A stretch of DNA of 64,000 nucleotides from Microbacterium sp. (GTDB taxonomy: Bacteria > Actinomycetota > Actinomycetes > Actinomycetales > Microbacteriaceae). Shown here piece after piece: positions 17,245 to 26,138 of this stretch. The stretch is from positions 558,001 to 622,000 of the forward strand of contig JAITLK010000002.1 of the NCBI GenBank assembly GCA_031277945.1. The letters run 5' to 3'. Under the pieces are notes generated by a model. It did not search any database. It was not told the DNA's origin and worked only from the letters and a program-made list of their open reading frames with translations. The position numbers and the translations under genes were made by a program. How positions within the stretch are numbered: position 1 is the stretch's first letter; each line of letters starts with the position of its first letter.

Positions 17245-19332
17245 TCAGGCGTCGATGGACTCGCGCGACAGCCGGTCGGACGAGTCGATGATGAACTCGC
17301 GCCGGGGGGCGACGTCATTGCCCATCAGCAGCTCGAACACCTGATTCGCGGCGTCGGCATCGGCGAGCGTGACGCGCCGCAGCAGCCGGCCGCGCTTGTC
17401 CATGGTGGTGGTGGCCAGCTGATCCGCGTCCATCTCACCGAGGCCCTTGTATCGCTGCACCGGCTCCTGCCAGCGCTTGCCGGCCTTGGTCAGCTTGGCG
17501 AGGAGTCCGTGCAGTTCCGCCTCCGAGTACGTGTAGATCGTCTCGTTGGGCTTGGATCCCGGATTCATCACGATGACCCGATGCAGCGGCGGAACGGCCG
17601 CGTACACCCGCCCCGCCTCGACCAGGGGGCGCATGTAGCGGAAGAACAGGGTGAGAAGCAGAGTGCGGATGTGCGCGCCGTCGACGTCGGCATCACTCAT
17701 CAGGATGATCTTCCCGTAGCGCGCCTGCGTGATGTCGAACGTCCGGCCCGACCCCGCCCCGATGGACTGGATGATGGCGGCGCACTCCGCGTTGCCGAGC
17801 ATGTCGGAAACAGACGCCTTCTGCACGTTCAGGATCTTGCCGCGGATGGGAAGCAGCGCCTGATGCTCGGAGTCGCGGGCGAGCTTGGCCGTGCCGAGCG
17901 CCGAGTCGCCCTCGACGATGAACATCTCGGACTGGGAGACGTCGCTGGAGCGGCAGTCGACCAGCTTGACGGGCAACGACGAGGATTCCAGGGCGTTCTT
18001 GCGCCGCTGGGTCTCCTTGTGGGCGCGCGCTGAGATGCGCGCTTTCATCTCGGAGACCACCTTGTCCAGCAGCTGGGACGCCTGGTTCTTGTCGTCCCGC
18101 TTGGTGGAGGAGAACCGCTCCCCGAGCTCCTTCGCCACGACGCGGGCGACGATCTGTCGCACCGCGGGAGTGCCGAGGACCTCCTTGGTCTGGCCCTCGA
18201 ACTGCGGCTCCGGAACCGTGACGGTGAGCACCGCCGTGAGCCCGGCCAGCACGTCGTCCTTCTCCGGCTTGTCACTGCCGGACTTCAGACGACGGGCGTT
18301 GGCCGCCACCTGGGCACGAATGACCTTGAGGAGCTCCTGCTCGAAGCCCTGCTGGTGCGTTCCTCCCTTGGGCGTGGCGATGATGTTCACGAACGAGCGC
18401 GTCGTGGTGTCATAGCCGGTGCCCCACCGCAGCGCGATGTCGACCGCGCACTCGCGCTCGACATCTGTTGCTTGCATGGAGCCATCCGGCTGGAGCACCG
18501 GTACCGTCTCGTGGAAGGTACCCGATCCCTGTAGCCGCCACGTGTCGGTGATCGGCGCATCGGAGGCGAGGAACTCGACGAACTCGGAGATGCCGCCCTC
18601 GTAGCGGTGCAGCGACTCGTTGCCGCCCTCGGCTCGCTTGTCGGTGATGCGGATGCCGAGACCCGGGACCAGGAAGGCGGTCTGTCGCGCGCGCGTCTCC
18701 AGCTCGGCGAGCTGGAAGGCGGCGTCCTTCGTGAAGATCTGGCGGTCCGCCCAGTAGCGCACACGCGTGCCGCTGACGCCCTTGCGTACCTTGCCCACCA
18801 CGCGCAGCTCGCTGCCATCCGCGAACGGGGTGAAGGGGGCGTCGGGGCGCGGCTCCCCCACGTCGGCGAAGGTACCCGGCTCGCCGCGGCGGAAGGACAT
18901 CGCGTAGGTCTTGCCATCGCGGTCCACCTCGACATCGAGTCTTTCGGACAGGGCGTTCACGACCGACGCGCCCACACCGTGCAGACCACCGGATGCCGCA
19001 TACGAGCCACCGCCGAACTTGCCGCCCGCATGCAGCTTCGTGAAGACGACCTCGACGCCGGTGAGACCGGTGCGAGGCTCCACGTCGACAGGGATGCCGC
19101 GACCACGGTCCTGCACCTCGACGCTTCCGTCATCGCGCAGGATCACATCGATGTCGACGCCGTTACCCGCGACGGCTTCATCCACGGCGTTGTCGATGAT
19201 CTCCCACAGACAGTGCATGAGCCCGGGCGACCCGTTGGATCCGATGTACATGCCGGGGCGCTTGCGGACGGCTTCGAGGCCTTCCAGCACCTGGAGATGA
19301 TGAGCGGAGTACTCGGCAGTCACGATCACCAT
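17245..19332 (-). CDS. parE: DNA topoisomerase IV subunit B
   Basis: ATPase subunit of topoisomerase IV, 695 aa. The GHKL ATPase domain shows LEGLEAVRKRPGMYIGS, EIIDNAVDEAVAG (N-box), DRGRGIPVD and GGLHGVGASVVNAL. The TOPRIM domain shows FIVEGDSALG with the catalytic Glu, and LMSDADVDGAHIRTLLLTLFFRYM with the DxD metal site. The C-terminus has RYKGLGEMDADQL. The start at 19332 (ATGGTGATCGTG) has GGAGGT ten bases upstream. The open frame runs 42 codons further without similarity. The gene is convergent with parC rather than in an operon with it, and divergent from the small DUF7455 gene. Confidence 0.92.
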   Translation of the reverse strand: MVIVTAEYSAHHLQVLEGLEAVRKRPGMYIGSNGSPGLMHCLWEIIDNAVDEAVAGNGVDIDVILRDDGSVEVQDRGRGIPVDVEPRTGLTGVEVVFTKLHAGGKFGGGSYAASGGLHGVGASVVNALSERLDVEVDRDGKTYAMSFRRGEPGTFADVGEPRPDAPFTPFADGSELRVVGKVRKGVSGTRVRYWADRQIFTKDAAFQLAELETRARQTAFLVPGLGIRITDKRAEGGNESLHRYEGGISEFVEFLASDAPITDTWRLQGSGTFHETVPVLQPDGSMQATDVERECAVDIALRWGTGYDTTTRSFVNIIATPKGGTHQQGFEQELLKVIRAQVAANARRLKSGSDKPEKDDVLAGLTAVLTVTVPEPQFEGQTKEVLGTPAVRQIVARVVAKELGERFSSTKRDDKNQASQLLDKVVSEMKARISARAHKETQRRKNALESSSLPVKLVDCRSSDVSQSEMFIVEGDSALGTAKLARDSEHQALLPIRGKILNVQKASVSDMLGNAECAAIIQSIGAGSGRTFDITQARYGKIILMSDADVDGAHIRTLLLTLFFRYMRPLVEAGRVYAAVPPLHRVIVMNPGSKPNETIYTYSEAELHGLLAKLTKAGKRWQEPVQRYKGLGEMDADQLATTTMDKRGRLLRRVTLADADAANQVFELLMGNDVAPRREFIIDSSDRLSRESIDA

Positions 19333-19513
19333 CGTAATTCGCACCTCCGACACCGCCCACCAGGCGCGCGGATCTCCGCTGCGCCCGCGTATTCCCGCGG
19401 AACGCAGCGTACGCGGTGAGCGAAACACGCGGCCGGACGGGCCGCGAACACGTCCCACGTGGTTGACTGAAAGCAGTCTTCAGCCGCGCACCCGATCCAA
19501 GGAGGCACCCGCG

Positions 19514-19729
19514 ATGAACACCACGCTCACCCCCGCCGAGCCGACGGTCTACCGGCTCACCGCGATGGACCGCTGCGATTCGTGCGGAGCCCAGGCCTAC
19601 ATCGCCGCCGAGGTCAACGGCTCGGAGCTCCTCTTCTGCGCCCACCACGGCCGCAAGTACGAAGCCAAGCTCCGTGAGGTCGCCACGTCCTGGCACGATG
19701 AGACCGCCCGTCTCGCCGAGGCCAACTGA
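19514..19729 (+). CDS. Small DUF7455-type zinc-ribbon protein
   Basis: A 71-aa protein with one Cys pair, CDSCG (residues 22-26), and a later FCAHH segment that could complete a Cys/His zinc site. The conserved pattern TAMDRCDSCGAQAYI and LLFCAHHGRKYE is common in small actinobacterial proteins found near sigma factor or topoisomerase genes. Function unknown. The ATG at 19514 has a strong AAGGAGG eight to nine bases upstream, which decides against the longer frame. It is divergent from parE and followed at once by a strong bidirectional hairpin. Confidence 0.85.
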   Translation: MNTTLTPAEPTVYRLTAMDRCDSCGAQAYIAAEVNGSELLFCAHHGRKYEAKLREVATSWHDETARLAEAN

Positions 19730-19755
19730 CAATCGAAGCCAACTGACACATCGAA

Positions 19756-19787
19756 GAAGGGGCTCCCGCTGCGGCGGGAGCCCCTTC
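19756..19787. terminator. Bidirectional stem-loop terminator between DUF7455 and racemase genes
   Basis: A perfect 14-bp stem (gaaggggctcccgc, 19756-19769, with 19774-19787) closes a TGCG tetraloop. It separates converging transcripts, with the DUF7455 stop at 19729 and the racemase stop at 19802. The flanking AAGA/TTCT gives a short U run in both directions. Confidence 0.85.
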
Positions 19788-19801
19788 TCGTGTCCGGGTC
19801 T

Positions 19802-20839
19802 TCACTCCCGGTAGCTGCGCGGCAGGTCGGCGGCGAGGCGGAGCACGATCTCCTCGCCGATCGTGCCGAGTCGCTCCGCGAGGTCGGTCGCTGAATCCGC
19901 CGGTGCGGCGCCGAACAGCGTCACCACCTGCCCGGCCTCCGCGTCGGTCCAGTGCGGGATGCGCAGCGTGTCGGCCGCGATCTCCGTCACGGGCAGTCGT
20001 CCCCCGGGCGTGGCCGCGGTCAGAGATCCGGCGGCCGTCGACATGAGCCCGGTGACGTAGCCGGCATCGATGATGGTGTCCTTGCGGCCGACCTTTGCCA
20101 CCTCGGCCCGCAAGGAGCCCACGATCTGCAGCCCCAGATCGGCCTCCGAGGGACCATCAGCCGATCGGATGCCGTAGTGGAAGGCGCCGATGCGCACCAT
20201 GTCGTAGCGGAACTCGGGGCGAGCGAACGCGGCGGCGCTGGCGGCCAGATGCAGCTTCTCGGGTGCCAGCCCAGCGGCGCACGCCTGCGCCACCGCTGTG
20301 TCGAACACCGCACGGGCGTCATCGTCGTCCGCGTCGGATGCCTCACCGATATGCGACCAGATGCCGACGACCCGGACGAGACCGAGTGCTTCCAGCTGCA
20401 CCGCACGATCCACGAACTCGGGCCACTCCTCGGGGCGGACTCCGTTGCGGTGCAGCCCGGTGTCGATCTTCAGATGAACATCGGCGGTCGCCGACCGCGT
20501 CTGCGCGACGGCCGCCACGTCTTCGAGCAGCGCTGCGGAGCCGACGCCGATGTCCAGGCGCGCCCCGAGCGCGTCGGCCACGTCCTCGCGCCCGGCCAGC
20601 ATCCACGCGAACACCCGCGCCTCGGGAGCCAGCGCGCGAACGGCGACACCGGTGCAGACGTCCAGGGCGCCGATCCAGGTGACGCCTTCGGCGATGGCGC
20701 GGGTCACGATGTGGTCGAGACCGTGCCGGTAGGCATCGTCCTTCACCACGATCATCGGTTCCGCCGGGGCGACGCGCTCTCGCACGACGCGGATGTTGGC
20801 GGACAGCGCCGCCAGATCAACGACGAACTCCGCGCTCAT
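19802..20839 (-). CDS. Alanine-racemase-family protein keeping the PLP lysine but lacking the catalytic tyrosine segment
   Basis: A fold-type III PLP protein of 345 aa. The N-terminal barrel is complete. VVKDDAYRHG (31-40) carries the PLP-binding Lys33, HLKIDTGLHRNGV matches the carbamylated-lysine/arginine strand, GIWSHIGEA keeps the barrel His, and VRIGAFHYGI keeps the phosphate-side Arg. The C-terminal domain is altered: in place of the V-SYG-xx-T segment with the second catalytic base (Tyr265 in Geobacillus Alr), it goes from LRAEVAKVGRKDT straight to IIDAGYVTGL. The ATG at 20839 overlaps the stop of the companion gene. In alanine racemases the active site joins Lys of one chain with Tyr of the other, so this subunit may need its neighbour. 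Substrate unknown. Confidence 0.75.
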   Translation of the reverse strand: MSAEFVVDLAALSANIRVVRERVAPAEPMIVVKDDAYRHGLDHIVTRAIAEGVTWIGALDVCTGVAVRALAPEARVFAWMLAGREDVADALGARLDIGVGSAALLEDVAAVAQTRSATADVHLKIDTGLHRNGVRPEEWPEFVDRAVQLEALGLVRVVGIWSHIGEASDADDDDARAVFDTAVAQACAAGLAPEKLHLAASAAAFARPEFRYDMVRIGAFHYGIRSADGPSEADLGLQIVGSLRAEVAKVGRKDTIIDAGYVTGLMSTAAGSLTAATPGGRLPVTEIAADTLRIPHWTDAEAGQVVTLFGAAPADSATDLAERLGTIGEEIVLRLAADLPRSYRE

Positions 20840-21510
20840 GCGACGACCTCCCGACGCGTCCGGTTGCCGATGGCGGGCAGCAATTCTTCCAGGCCGAGGC
20901 CGGTGAGGGAGATCCACTCGGCCCAGGCCGGCTCTCCGCGCTCCGGGTCTCCGAGGAACACGACGTCATCACCGGTCGCCGCCTCCGTCGCCGCGATGTC
21001 CACGACGCAGACGTCCATCGCCACACGACCGACGATGGGACGACGAGTGCCGTTCACCGTGACGGCCAGACGGTTGCCAAGCGAGCGCACGATGCCTTGC
21101 GCGTAGCCCCCTGTCACCAGCGCGACGCGGGTGTCCTCTGCCGCGGTGAACGTGTAGCCGTACGACACGCTCTCCCCCGCTCGCAGCACCTTGACGCCCA
21201 GGATCTCGCCGCTCAGCGTGACCGCCGGCAGCGTCTGCGGGAGGGCTCCGGCGGCCACCGCCGCCGTCACGACGGCGAAGGTGGGCGGGACCTCGCCCTC
21301 GAATGCCTCGGGGCCATCCGCCCCGACGACACCGGCCAGTGACTGCTCGCGGGCGACCGTCCGGATGAGGTCGGCGCCGAGTCCCCAGCCGTCGTGCCGG
21401 GCATCGGCGTACACCTCACGGGGATGACCGGACAGGTTCCGGCTCACGGCCGAGCGCGATACCCGCAGGGTGGGGTGGGTGCGACCGATGAGGTCGTGCG
21501 CGGAGATCAT
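20836..21510 (-). CDS. Alanine racemase C-terminal-domain protein with a shortened barrel lacking the PLP lysine
   Basis: A 224-aa protein. About 95 N-terminal residues are a remnant of the racemase barrel: VYADARHDGWG (33-43) aligns with the usual V-K-A-D-A-Y-G-H-G, but the lysine position is Tyr34. The rest is a well-kept alanine racemase C-terminal domain, with VSYGYTFTA (115-123) carrying the second catalytic base Tyr117, GGYAQGIVRSLGN and IVGRVAMDVCVVD. It is therefore the mirror image of the gene it overlaps (ATGA), which has Lys but no Tyr. A heterodimer with one composite active site is the simplest reading. Decay into a pseudogene is less likely because the frame and core motifs are intact. 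It is preceded by a possible 15-codon leader. Confidence 0.78.
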   Translation of the reverse strand: MISAHDLIGRTHPTLRVSRSAVSRNLSGHPREVYADARHDGWGLGADLIRTVAREQSLAGVVGADGPEAFEGEVPPTFAVVTAAVAAGALPQTLPAVTLSGEILGVKVLRAGESVSYGYTFTAAEDTRVALVTGGYAQGIVRSLGNRLAVTVNGTRRPIVGRVAMDVCVVDIAATEAATGDDVVFLGDPERGEPAWAEWISLTGLGLEELLPAIGNRTRREVVA

Positions 21511-21554
21511 CGCATACGGCCTTCCGTGCGTTCGAAGGGGGCGTTGTCGTGCAT
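21507..21554 (-). CDS. Possible 15-codon leader ORF coupled to the racemase pair
   Basis: The mini-ORF MHDNAPFERTEGRMR starts at an ATG with GAAAGG five bases upstream and ends in a TGA that overlaps the ATG of the next gene (ATGA). It could be a short leader that couples translation to the racemase genes. No similarity is recognised and codon statistics mean nothing at this length, so it may be chance. Confidence 0.3.
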   Translation of the reverse strand: MHDNAPFERTEGRMR

Positions 21555-21736
21555 AGGAGCCTTTCGGATGCGCTTCGGGGCCCGGCCCCGAGTGGCGGAG
21601 CGCTGGTCCGTCCGCCGTGCGGACACCGCCGTCGATCCTAGTCGCCGCCGCTCCGCAGCCCCTGTGGATCCTGCTCAGATGCTCAGGACCCGACGATGCC
21701 CGCCGGTAAACTGAAGACGAGAATCAAAGGAGCACC

Positions 21737-22768
21737 ATGGCCTCGTCTGCCTCATCCCTCCCGGTGCGCGTCAAGTACGCGGTTGATCGCGCGCTGCGCA
21801 TCAACACCGGATCGCTGATCGCGCGCGCCAAGGAGACCGCCGCGCACCACCACCGTGCGGTCCCCGCCGTGGTGCTGGACATGCTGTGGTCTGCAGCCCG
21901 CCACGACGTGGGCTTCCAGGACTACGTGGACTACGACTTCGCGATCCTCAGCAGGGCTGAGCGCGCCACCTACATGACGCACCCCATCTCGAACCGCATG
22001 TCGCAGATGCTCGACAAGCCCGAGGGCCGTGCCACGTTCCACGACAAGATCGCCTTCAACCGGGCGTTCGCTCCGTATCTCGGCCGCGAGTGGCTCGTCC
22101 TGGGCGAGAACCCGGCCTCGGACGCCGATGCGCTGCAGGCGTTCGCCGAGCGTCACCCCACCTTCATCGCGAAGACACCGCAGGGATCGGCCGGTCTCGG
22201 AGTGCACCGCTACCAGGCGGCGGAGGTGTCCGATTGGAAGGCGTTCACCGCAGAGCTGGTGGCCCGCGGTGAGCTGCTGATCGAGGAGGTCATCCTCCAG
22301 CACGACGACATCGCCGCCTACTGCCCCGGAACGGTGAACACTACCCGCGTCACGGCGTACTTCGACGGCACGAAGACTCACATCCTCGCAGCCGCCCAGA
22401 AGTTCGGGCGTGGCGCCGTGAGCGACCAGATGTCGTTCGGCGGCTTCTACACGATGCTCGACGACAACGGTCACGCTCGCAGCGCCGGTTACGACTCGCA
22501 CGAGAACGTCCACGAGCTGCACCCCGACACCCACAAGCGCATCGCCGATTTCCAGCTGCCCATGTGGGATGAGGTCGTGGCGTACGTGGACCGTATCGCG
22601 CGCGTCATTCCGACGATCCCGTACGTCGGCTGGGACATCGTCGTCACCCCCAATGGCCCCGTCGTGATCGAGGGCAACTGGGCGGCCGGAGTCTATGAGA
22701 ACAAGCCGAGCGTGAGCGGCATCCGCACGGGTCACCGCGAACGCTACCGCGCAGCCACGGGCATCTGA
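21737..22768 (+). CDS. ATP-grasp ligase of the sugar-transfer-associated type (PF14397-like)
   Basis: A 343-aa ATP-dependent carboxylate ligase-like enzyme. Typical blocks are IAKTPQGSAGLGV (ATP-grasp glycine loop, about 145-157), NTTRVTAYFDG, a GGFYTMLDDNGHARSAG strand and LHPDTHKRIADFQLPMWDEV. The metal- and phosphate-binding end is VGWDIVVTPNGPVVIEGNW, with Asp, Glu and Asn in place. There is no membrane segment. A strong AAAGGAG precedes the ATG, and TAAACT at 21707-21712 could be a -10. It is divergent from the racemase pair. ATP-grasp enzymes next to racemases are known in peptidoglycan cross-bridge synthesis (D-aspartate ligase with aspartate racemase in Enterococcus faecium). A similar job here is inferred, and the acceptor is unknown. 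Confidence 0.8.
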   Translation: MASSASSLPVRVKYAVDRALRINTGSLIARAKETAAHHHRAVPAVVLDMLWSAARHDVGFQDYVDYDFAILSRAERATYMTHPISNRMSQMLDKPEGRATFHDKIAFNRAFAPYLGREWLVLGENPASDADALQAFAERHPTFIAKTPQGSAGLGVHRYQAAEVSDWKAFTAELVARGELLIEEVILQHDDIAAYCPGTVNTTRVTAYFDGTKTHILAAAQKFGRGAVSDQMSFGGFYTMLDDNGHARSAGYDSHENVHELHPDTHKRIADFQLPMWDEVVAYVDRIARVIPTIPYVGWDIVVTPNGPVVIEGNWAAGVYENKPSVSGIRTGHRERYRAATGI

Positions 22769-22780
22769 AGCTCGGCAACC

Positions 22781-22828
22781 AACGAAGAAGGGGCTCCGTC
22801 ACACTCGTGACGGAGCCCCTTCTTCGTT
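22781..22828. terminator. Bidirectional stem-loop terminator
   Basis: A perfect 22-bp inverted repeat (22781-22802 with 22807-22828) around the loop ACTC lies between the convergent ATP-grasp and F420-ligase-like genes. AAGAAG and CTTCTT arms give short U runs on both strands. Confidence 0.88.
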
Positions 22829-22832
22829 GTGC

Positions 22833-23531
22833 TCAGGCCTTGCGGATCACGCCGAGCGGGGTGGACTGGTGCCCCTGCCCCAACGGGTTGTCCTTCAGGA
22901 TGCGTACCAGACGCTGCTCCCCCGCCTTCGACAGCGTGGAGCCCAGGATGTTTCCTCCGAGGTCGTTGATGTCGACGACGGCCACATCGGCCGAGGTCTT
23001 CAGCAGCGCCTTGAGGTGGGCGGCGACCTCCGCCGGACGCTCTGGTCCGAGCACCACGGCCTTGTTGTAGGGCGGGATGGTGCCGCTCGTGGGTCCGTCG
23101 ATGGCTCGCGCCTTGTCCCCCGCGATGCGGTAGAAGTCACCCTTGCGCCCGAACGCCTTCGTCACCGCGGCGACGGCCGCGGCGAACAGGATCTTCGGGG
23201 TACCGCACTCGCGCAGGGCCATCTCCATGGTCTCGGGCATACCGAGGCCGATGCCGTACGGGGTGCGGGTGACGTACATGGAGAGGAAATGTGCCAGCTT
23301 GCGCGGCGTGATGTCCTCCACCAGATACGACCGGCCCTGGGTGATCGCAACGATCTTCTCCGTCACGAACAGCGTGTCACCGGGCACCAGAGTGCCCTCG
23401 GTGACGTACTGCTGGATGAACGCGTCCAGGTCGTCTCCGGGCATGACGACATGCGTCTTGATCGGAAGTCGCTGGAACTGCTCACCGTCGACCTCGATGA
23501 GGAGGTTCTTGCCTTCGTTCGCCTCTGCCAT
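22833..23531 (-). CDS. Coenzyme F420:L-glutamate ligase-like (CofE domain) protein
   Basis: A 232-aa protein of the F420-ligase fold. In CofE enzymes this fold joins glutamate to the F420 precursor using GTP. Conserved blocks include GDTLFVTEKIVAITQGRS (family loop around Glu/Lys), ITPRKLAHFLS, YGIGLGMPETMEMAL, GRKGDFYRIAG and DINDLGGNILG. No other F420 genes are present nearby, so a different amide ligation is possible. It follows rpoD on the same strand. The ATG at 23531 was chosen, with GGGAAAG just upstream. Alternatives at 23543 and 23546 would overlap the rpoD stop. Substrate unknown. Confidence 0.75.
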   Translation of the reverse strand: MAEANEGKNLLIEVDGEQFQRLPIKTHVVMPGDDLDAFIQQYVTEGTLVPGDTLFVTEKIVAITQGRSYLVEDITPRKLAHFLSMYVTRTPYGIGLGMPETMEMALRECGTPKILFAAAVAAVTKAFGRKGDFYRIAGDKARAIDGPTSGTIPPYNKAVVLGPERPAEVAAHLKALLKTSADVAVVDINDLGGNILGSTLSKAGEQRLVRILKDNPLGQGHQSTPLGVIRKA

Positions 23532-23542
23532 GCTCTTTCCCA

Positions 23543-24868
<1,326 letters not shown>

Positions 24869-25029
24869 GGTTCACCTTTCACCGGCGTGCTCCGGATGTT
24901 TCACACACACGTAAGACCCTTGTCAAGTCCCTGGGCCTTTCAGCTCGTGGGGTCGACAACGGGTCGGTCCCCTATTGTCTCACACGTCGGCGTGGGGAAA
25001 CACCAATCGACGCGTTGAGGAAAACGCGT

Positions 25030-25060
25030 GCGCAGACCCCGGTATTCCCGGGGTCTGCGC
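25030..25060 (-). terminator. Stem-loop terminator of the PAC2 gene
   Basis: A perfect 13-bp stem (gcgcagaccccgg, 25030-25042, with 25048-25060) and loop TATTC start 24 bases after the PAC2 stop. It separates this transcript from the rpoD promoter region at 24869-25029. Confidence 0.8.
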
Positions 25061-25083
25061 AGGAGGAACGGCGTGTCGGCAGG

Positions 25084-26037
25084 TCAGCCCAGACCGGGAG
25101 CACCCTTGTCCTCGTCGCCGGGACGGTTCGCCAGGAAACGCTCCAGCTCGGCTGCCAGCTCATCGGCGCTCGGGAGAGGAGCACCGTCCAGCAGCGTCTC
25201 GCTCGTGTACTCGCCACGCTCCATCTCGTGGAACTGGCCGGCGCGGTACGCGTCGTAGCGCACCTCGAGCGCGGCGATCATGCGCTGCAGCTCGTCGTTG
25301 TCGGCGATCTGCTCTTCCACCTTGCCGAGGAAGTCCCGGTTCGCCTCCACGATCGGATCGGTCGCGAACACCAGACCGGTAGCGGCTGTCATCTTCTCCA
25401 GCGCCACCAGCATCGCACCGGGGTACTCGGTGTCCGCCAGATAGTGCGGAACGAGGAGGACGAGTCCGGCGATCGAGGTGCCGTTCTCCGCGAGACGGTA
25501 TTCGAGCAGGTGCCCCGCCGTGGCCGGGACCTGCGTCTCGGGCTGCCACACCGACAGCGAGGCGATGAGATCCTCCCGGTTTCCCGAGACCGTGACGCCG
25601 ATGGGCCGCGTGTGGGGAACCGGCATGCCGATCGCATGCACCCACGTGACGCCGGACACACGGTGCTCGGCGGCGAGATCCAGCACCACGTCCGCAAAAG
25701 CCTCCCATGCGAAGTCGGGCTCGTAGCCGGACAGCAACAGGAACTGCTGGCCGAGCACGTCGTGGGCGAGCGAGAGCTCCAGGCGCGGCGGGCGGTAGTC
25801 GGTGAGGTGGTCGCGCACGAACGTCACGATCGGCCGGCGCGCCCGGTAGTCCAGCAGCACGTCATTGGAGAAGCGCCCCAGCACGTCGGCGGTGCCATCC
25901 TCGCGGAAGCGGTTGATCAGGCCCGCGACGGCGCCGCCCGCGTCCGTGAAGCCGGTCATCAGGACGACCAGCGGGAGGCCGGCCGGAACGGCACGCGGAG
26001 GAAGAACGCGTTCGAAGATCTCGGAGGGCTGGGGCAT
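25084..26037 (-). CDS. PAC2 (proteasome assembly chaperone-like) family protein
   Basis: A 317-aa cytoplasmic protein of the PAC2 superfamily (formerly DUF75). The family strands are visible in LPLVVLMTGFTDAGGAVAGLIN near the start, VLGRFSNDVLLDYRARRPIV, LLSGYEPDFAWEAFADVVLDLA and the GMPVPHTRPIGVTVSG loop. A charged helical C-terminus ends with an acidic tail. In eukaryotes PAC2 helps 20S assembly. In actinobacteria the role is unproven, and many carriers, including most Microbacteriaceae, may lack a proteasome. It is divergent from pepA (101 bp gap) and has its own terminator. Confidence 0.86.
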   Translation of the reverse strand: MPQPSEIFERVLPPRAVPAGLPLVVLMTGFTDAGGAVAGLINRFREDGTADVLGRFSNDVLLDYRARRPIVTFVRDHLTDYRPPRLELSLAHDVLGQQFLLLSGYEPDFAWEAFADVVLDLAAEHRVSGVTWVHAIGMPVPHTRPIGVTVSGNREDLIASLSVWQPETQVPATAGHLLEYRLAENGTSIAGLVLLVPHYLADTEYPGAMLVALEKMTAATGLVFATDPIVEANRDFLGKVEEQIADNDELQRMIAALEVRYDAYRAGQFHEMERGEYTSETLLDGAPLPSADELAAELERFLANRPGDEDKGAPGLG

Positions 26038-26138
26038 CCTTCCATGCTACGAGGACCCCGACGAGCGAGGGCCGACAGCCCGAAGCTGTCAGCGAACACG
26101 CCGGCCCGCCATGACGGCGCGCTCCCTAGGATGGGGGC

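Noticed and set aside
20836-21510. 224-aa racemase-like gene considered as a pseudogene fragment
   Set aside because: The frame is intact, it has a ribosome-binding site and ATGA coupling, and the C-terminal domain motifs are fully kept.
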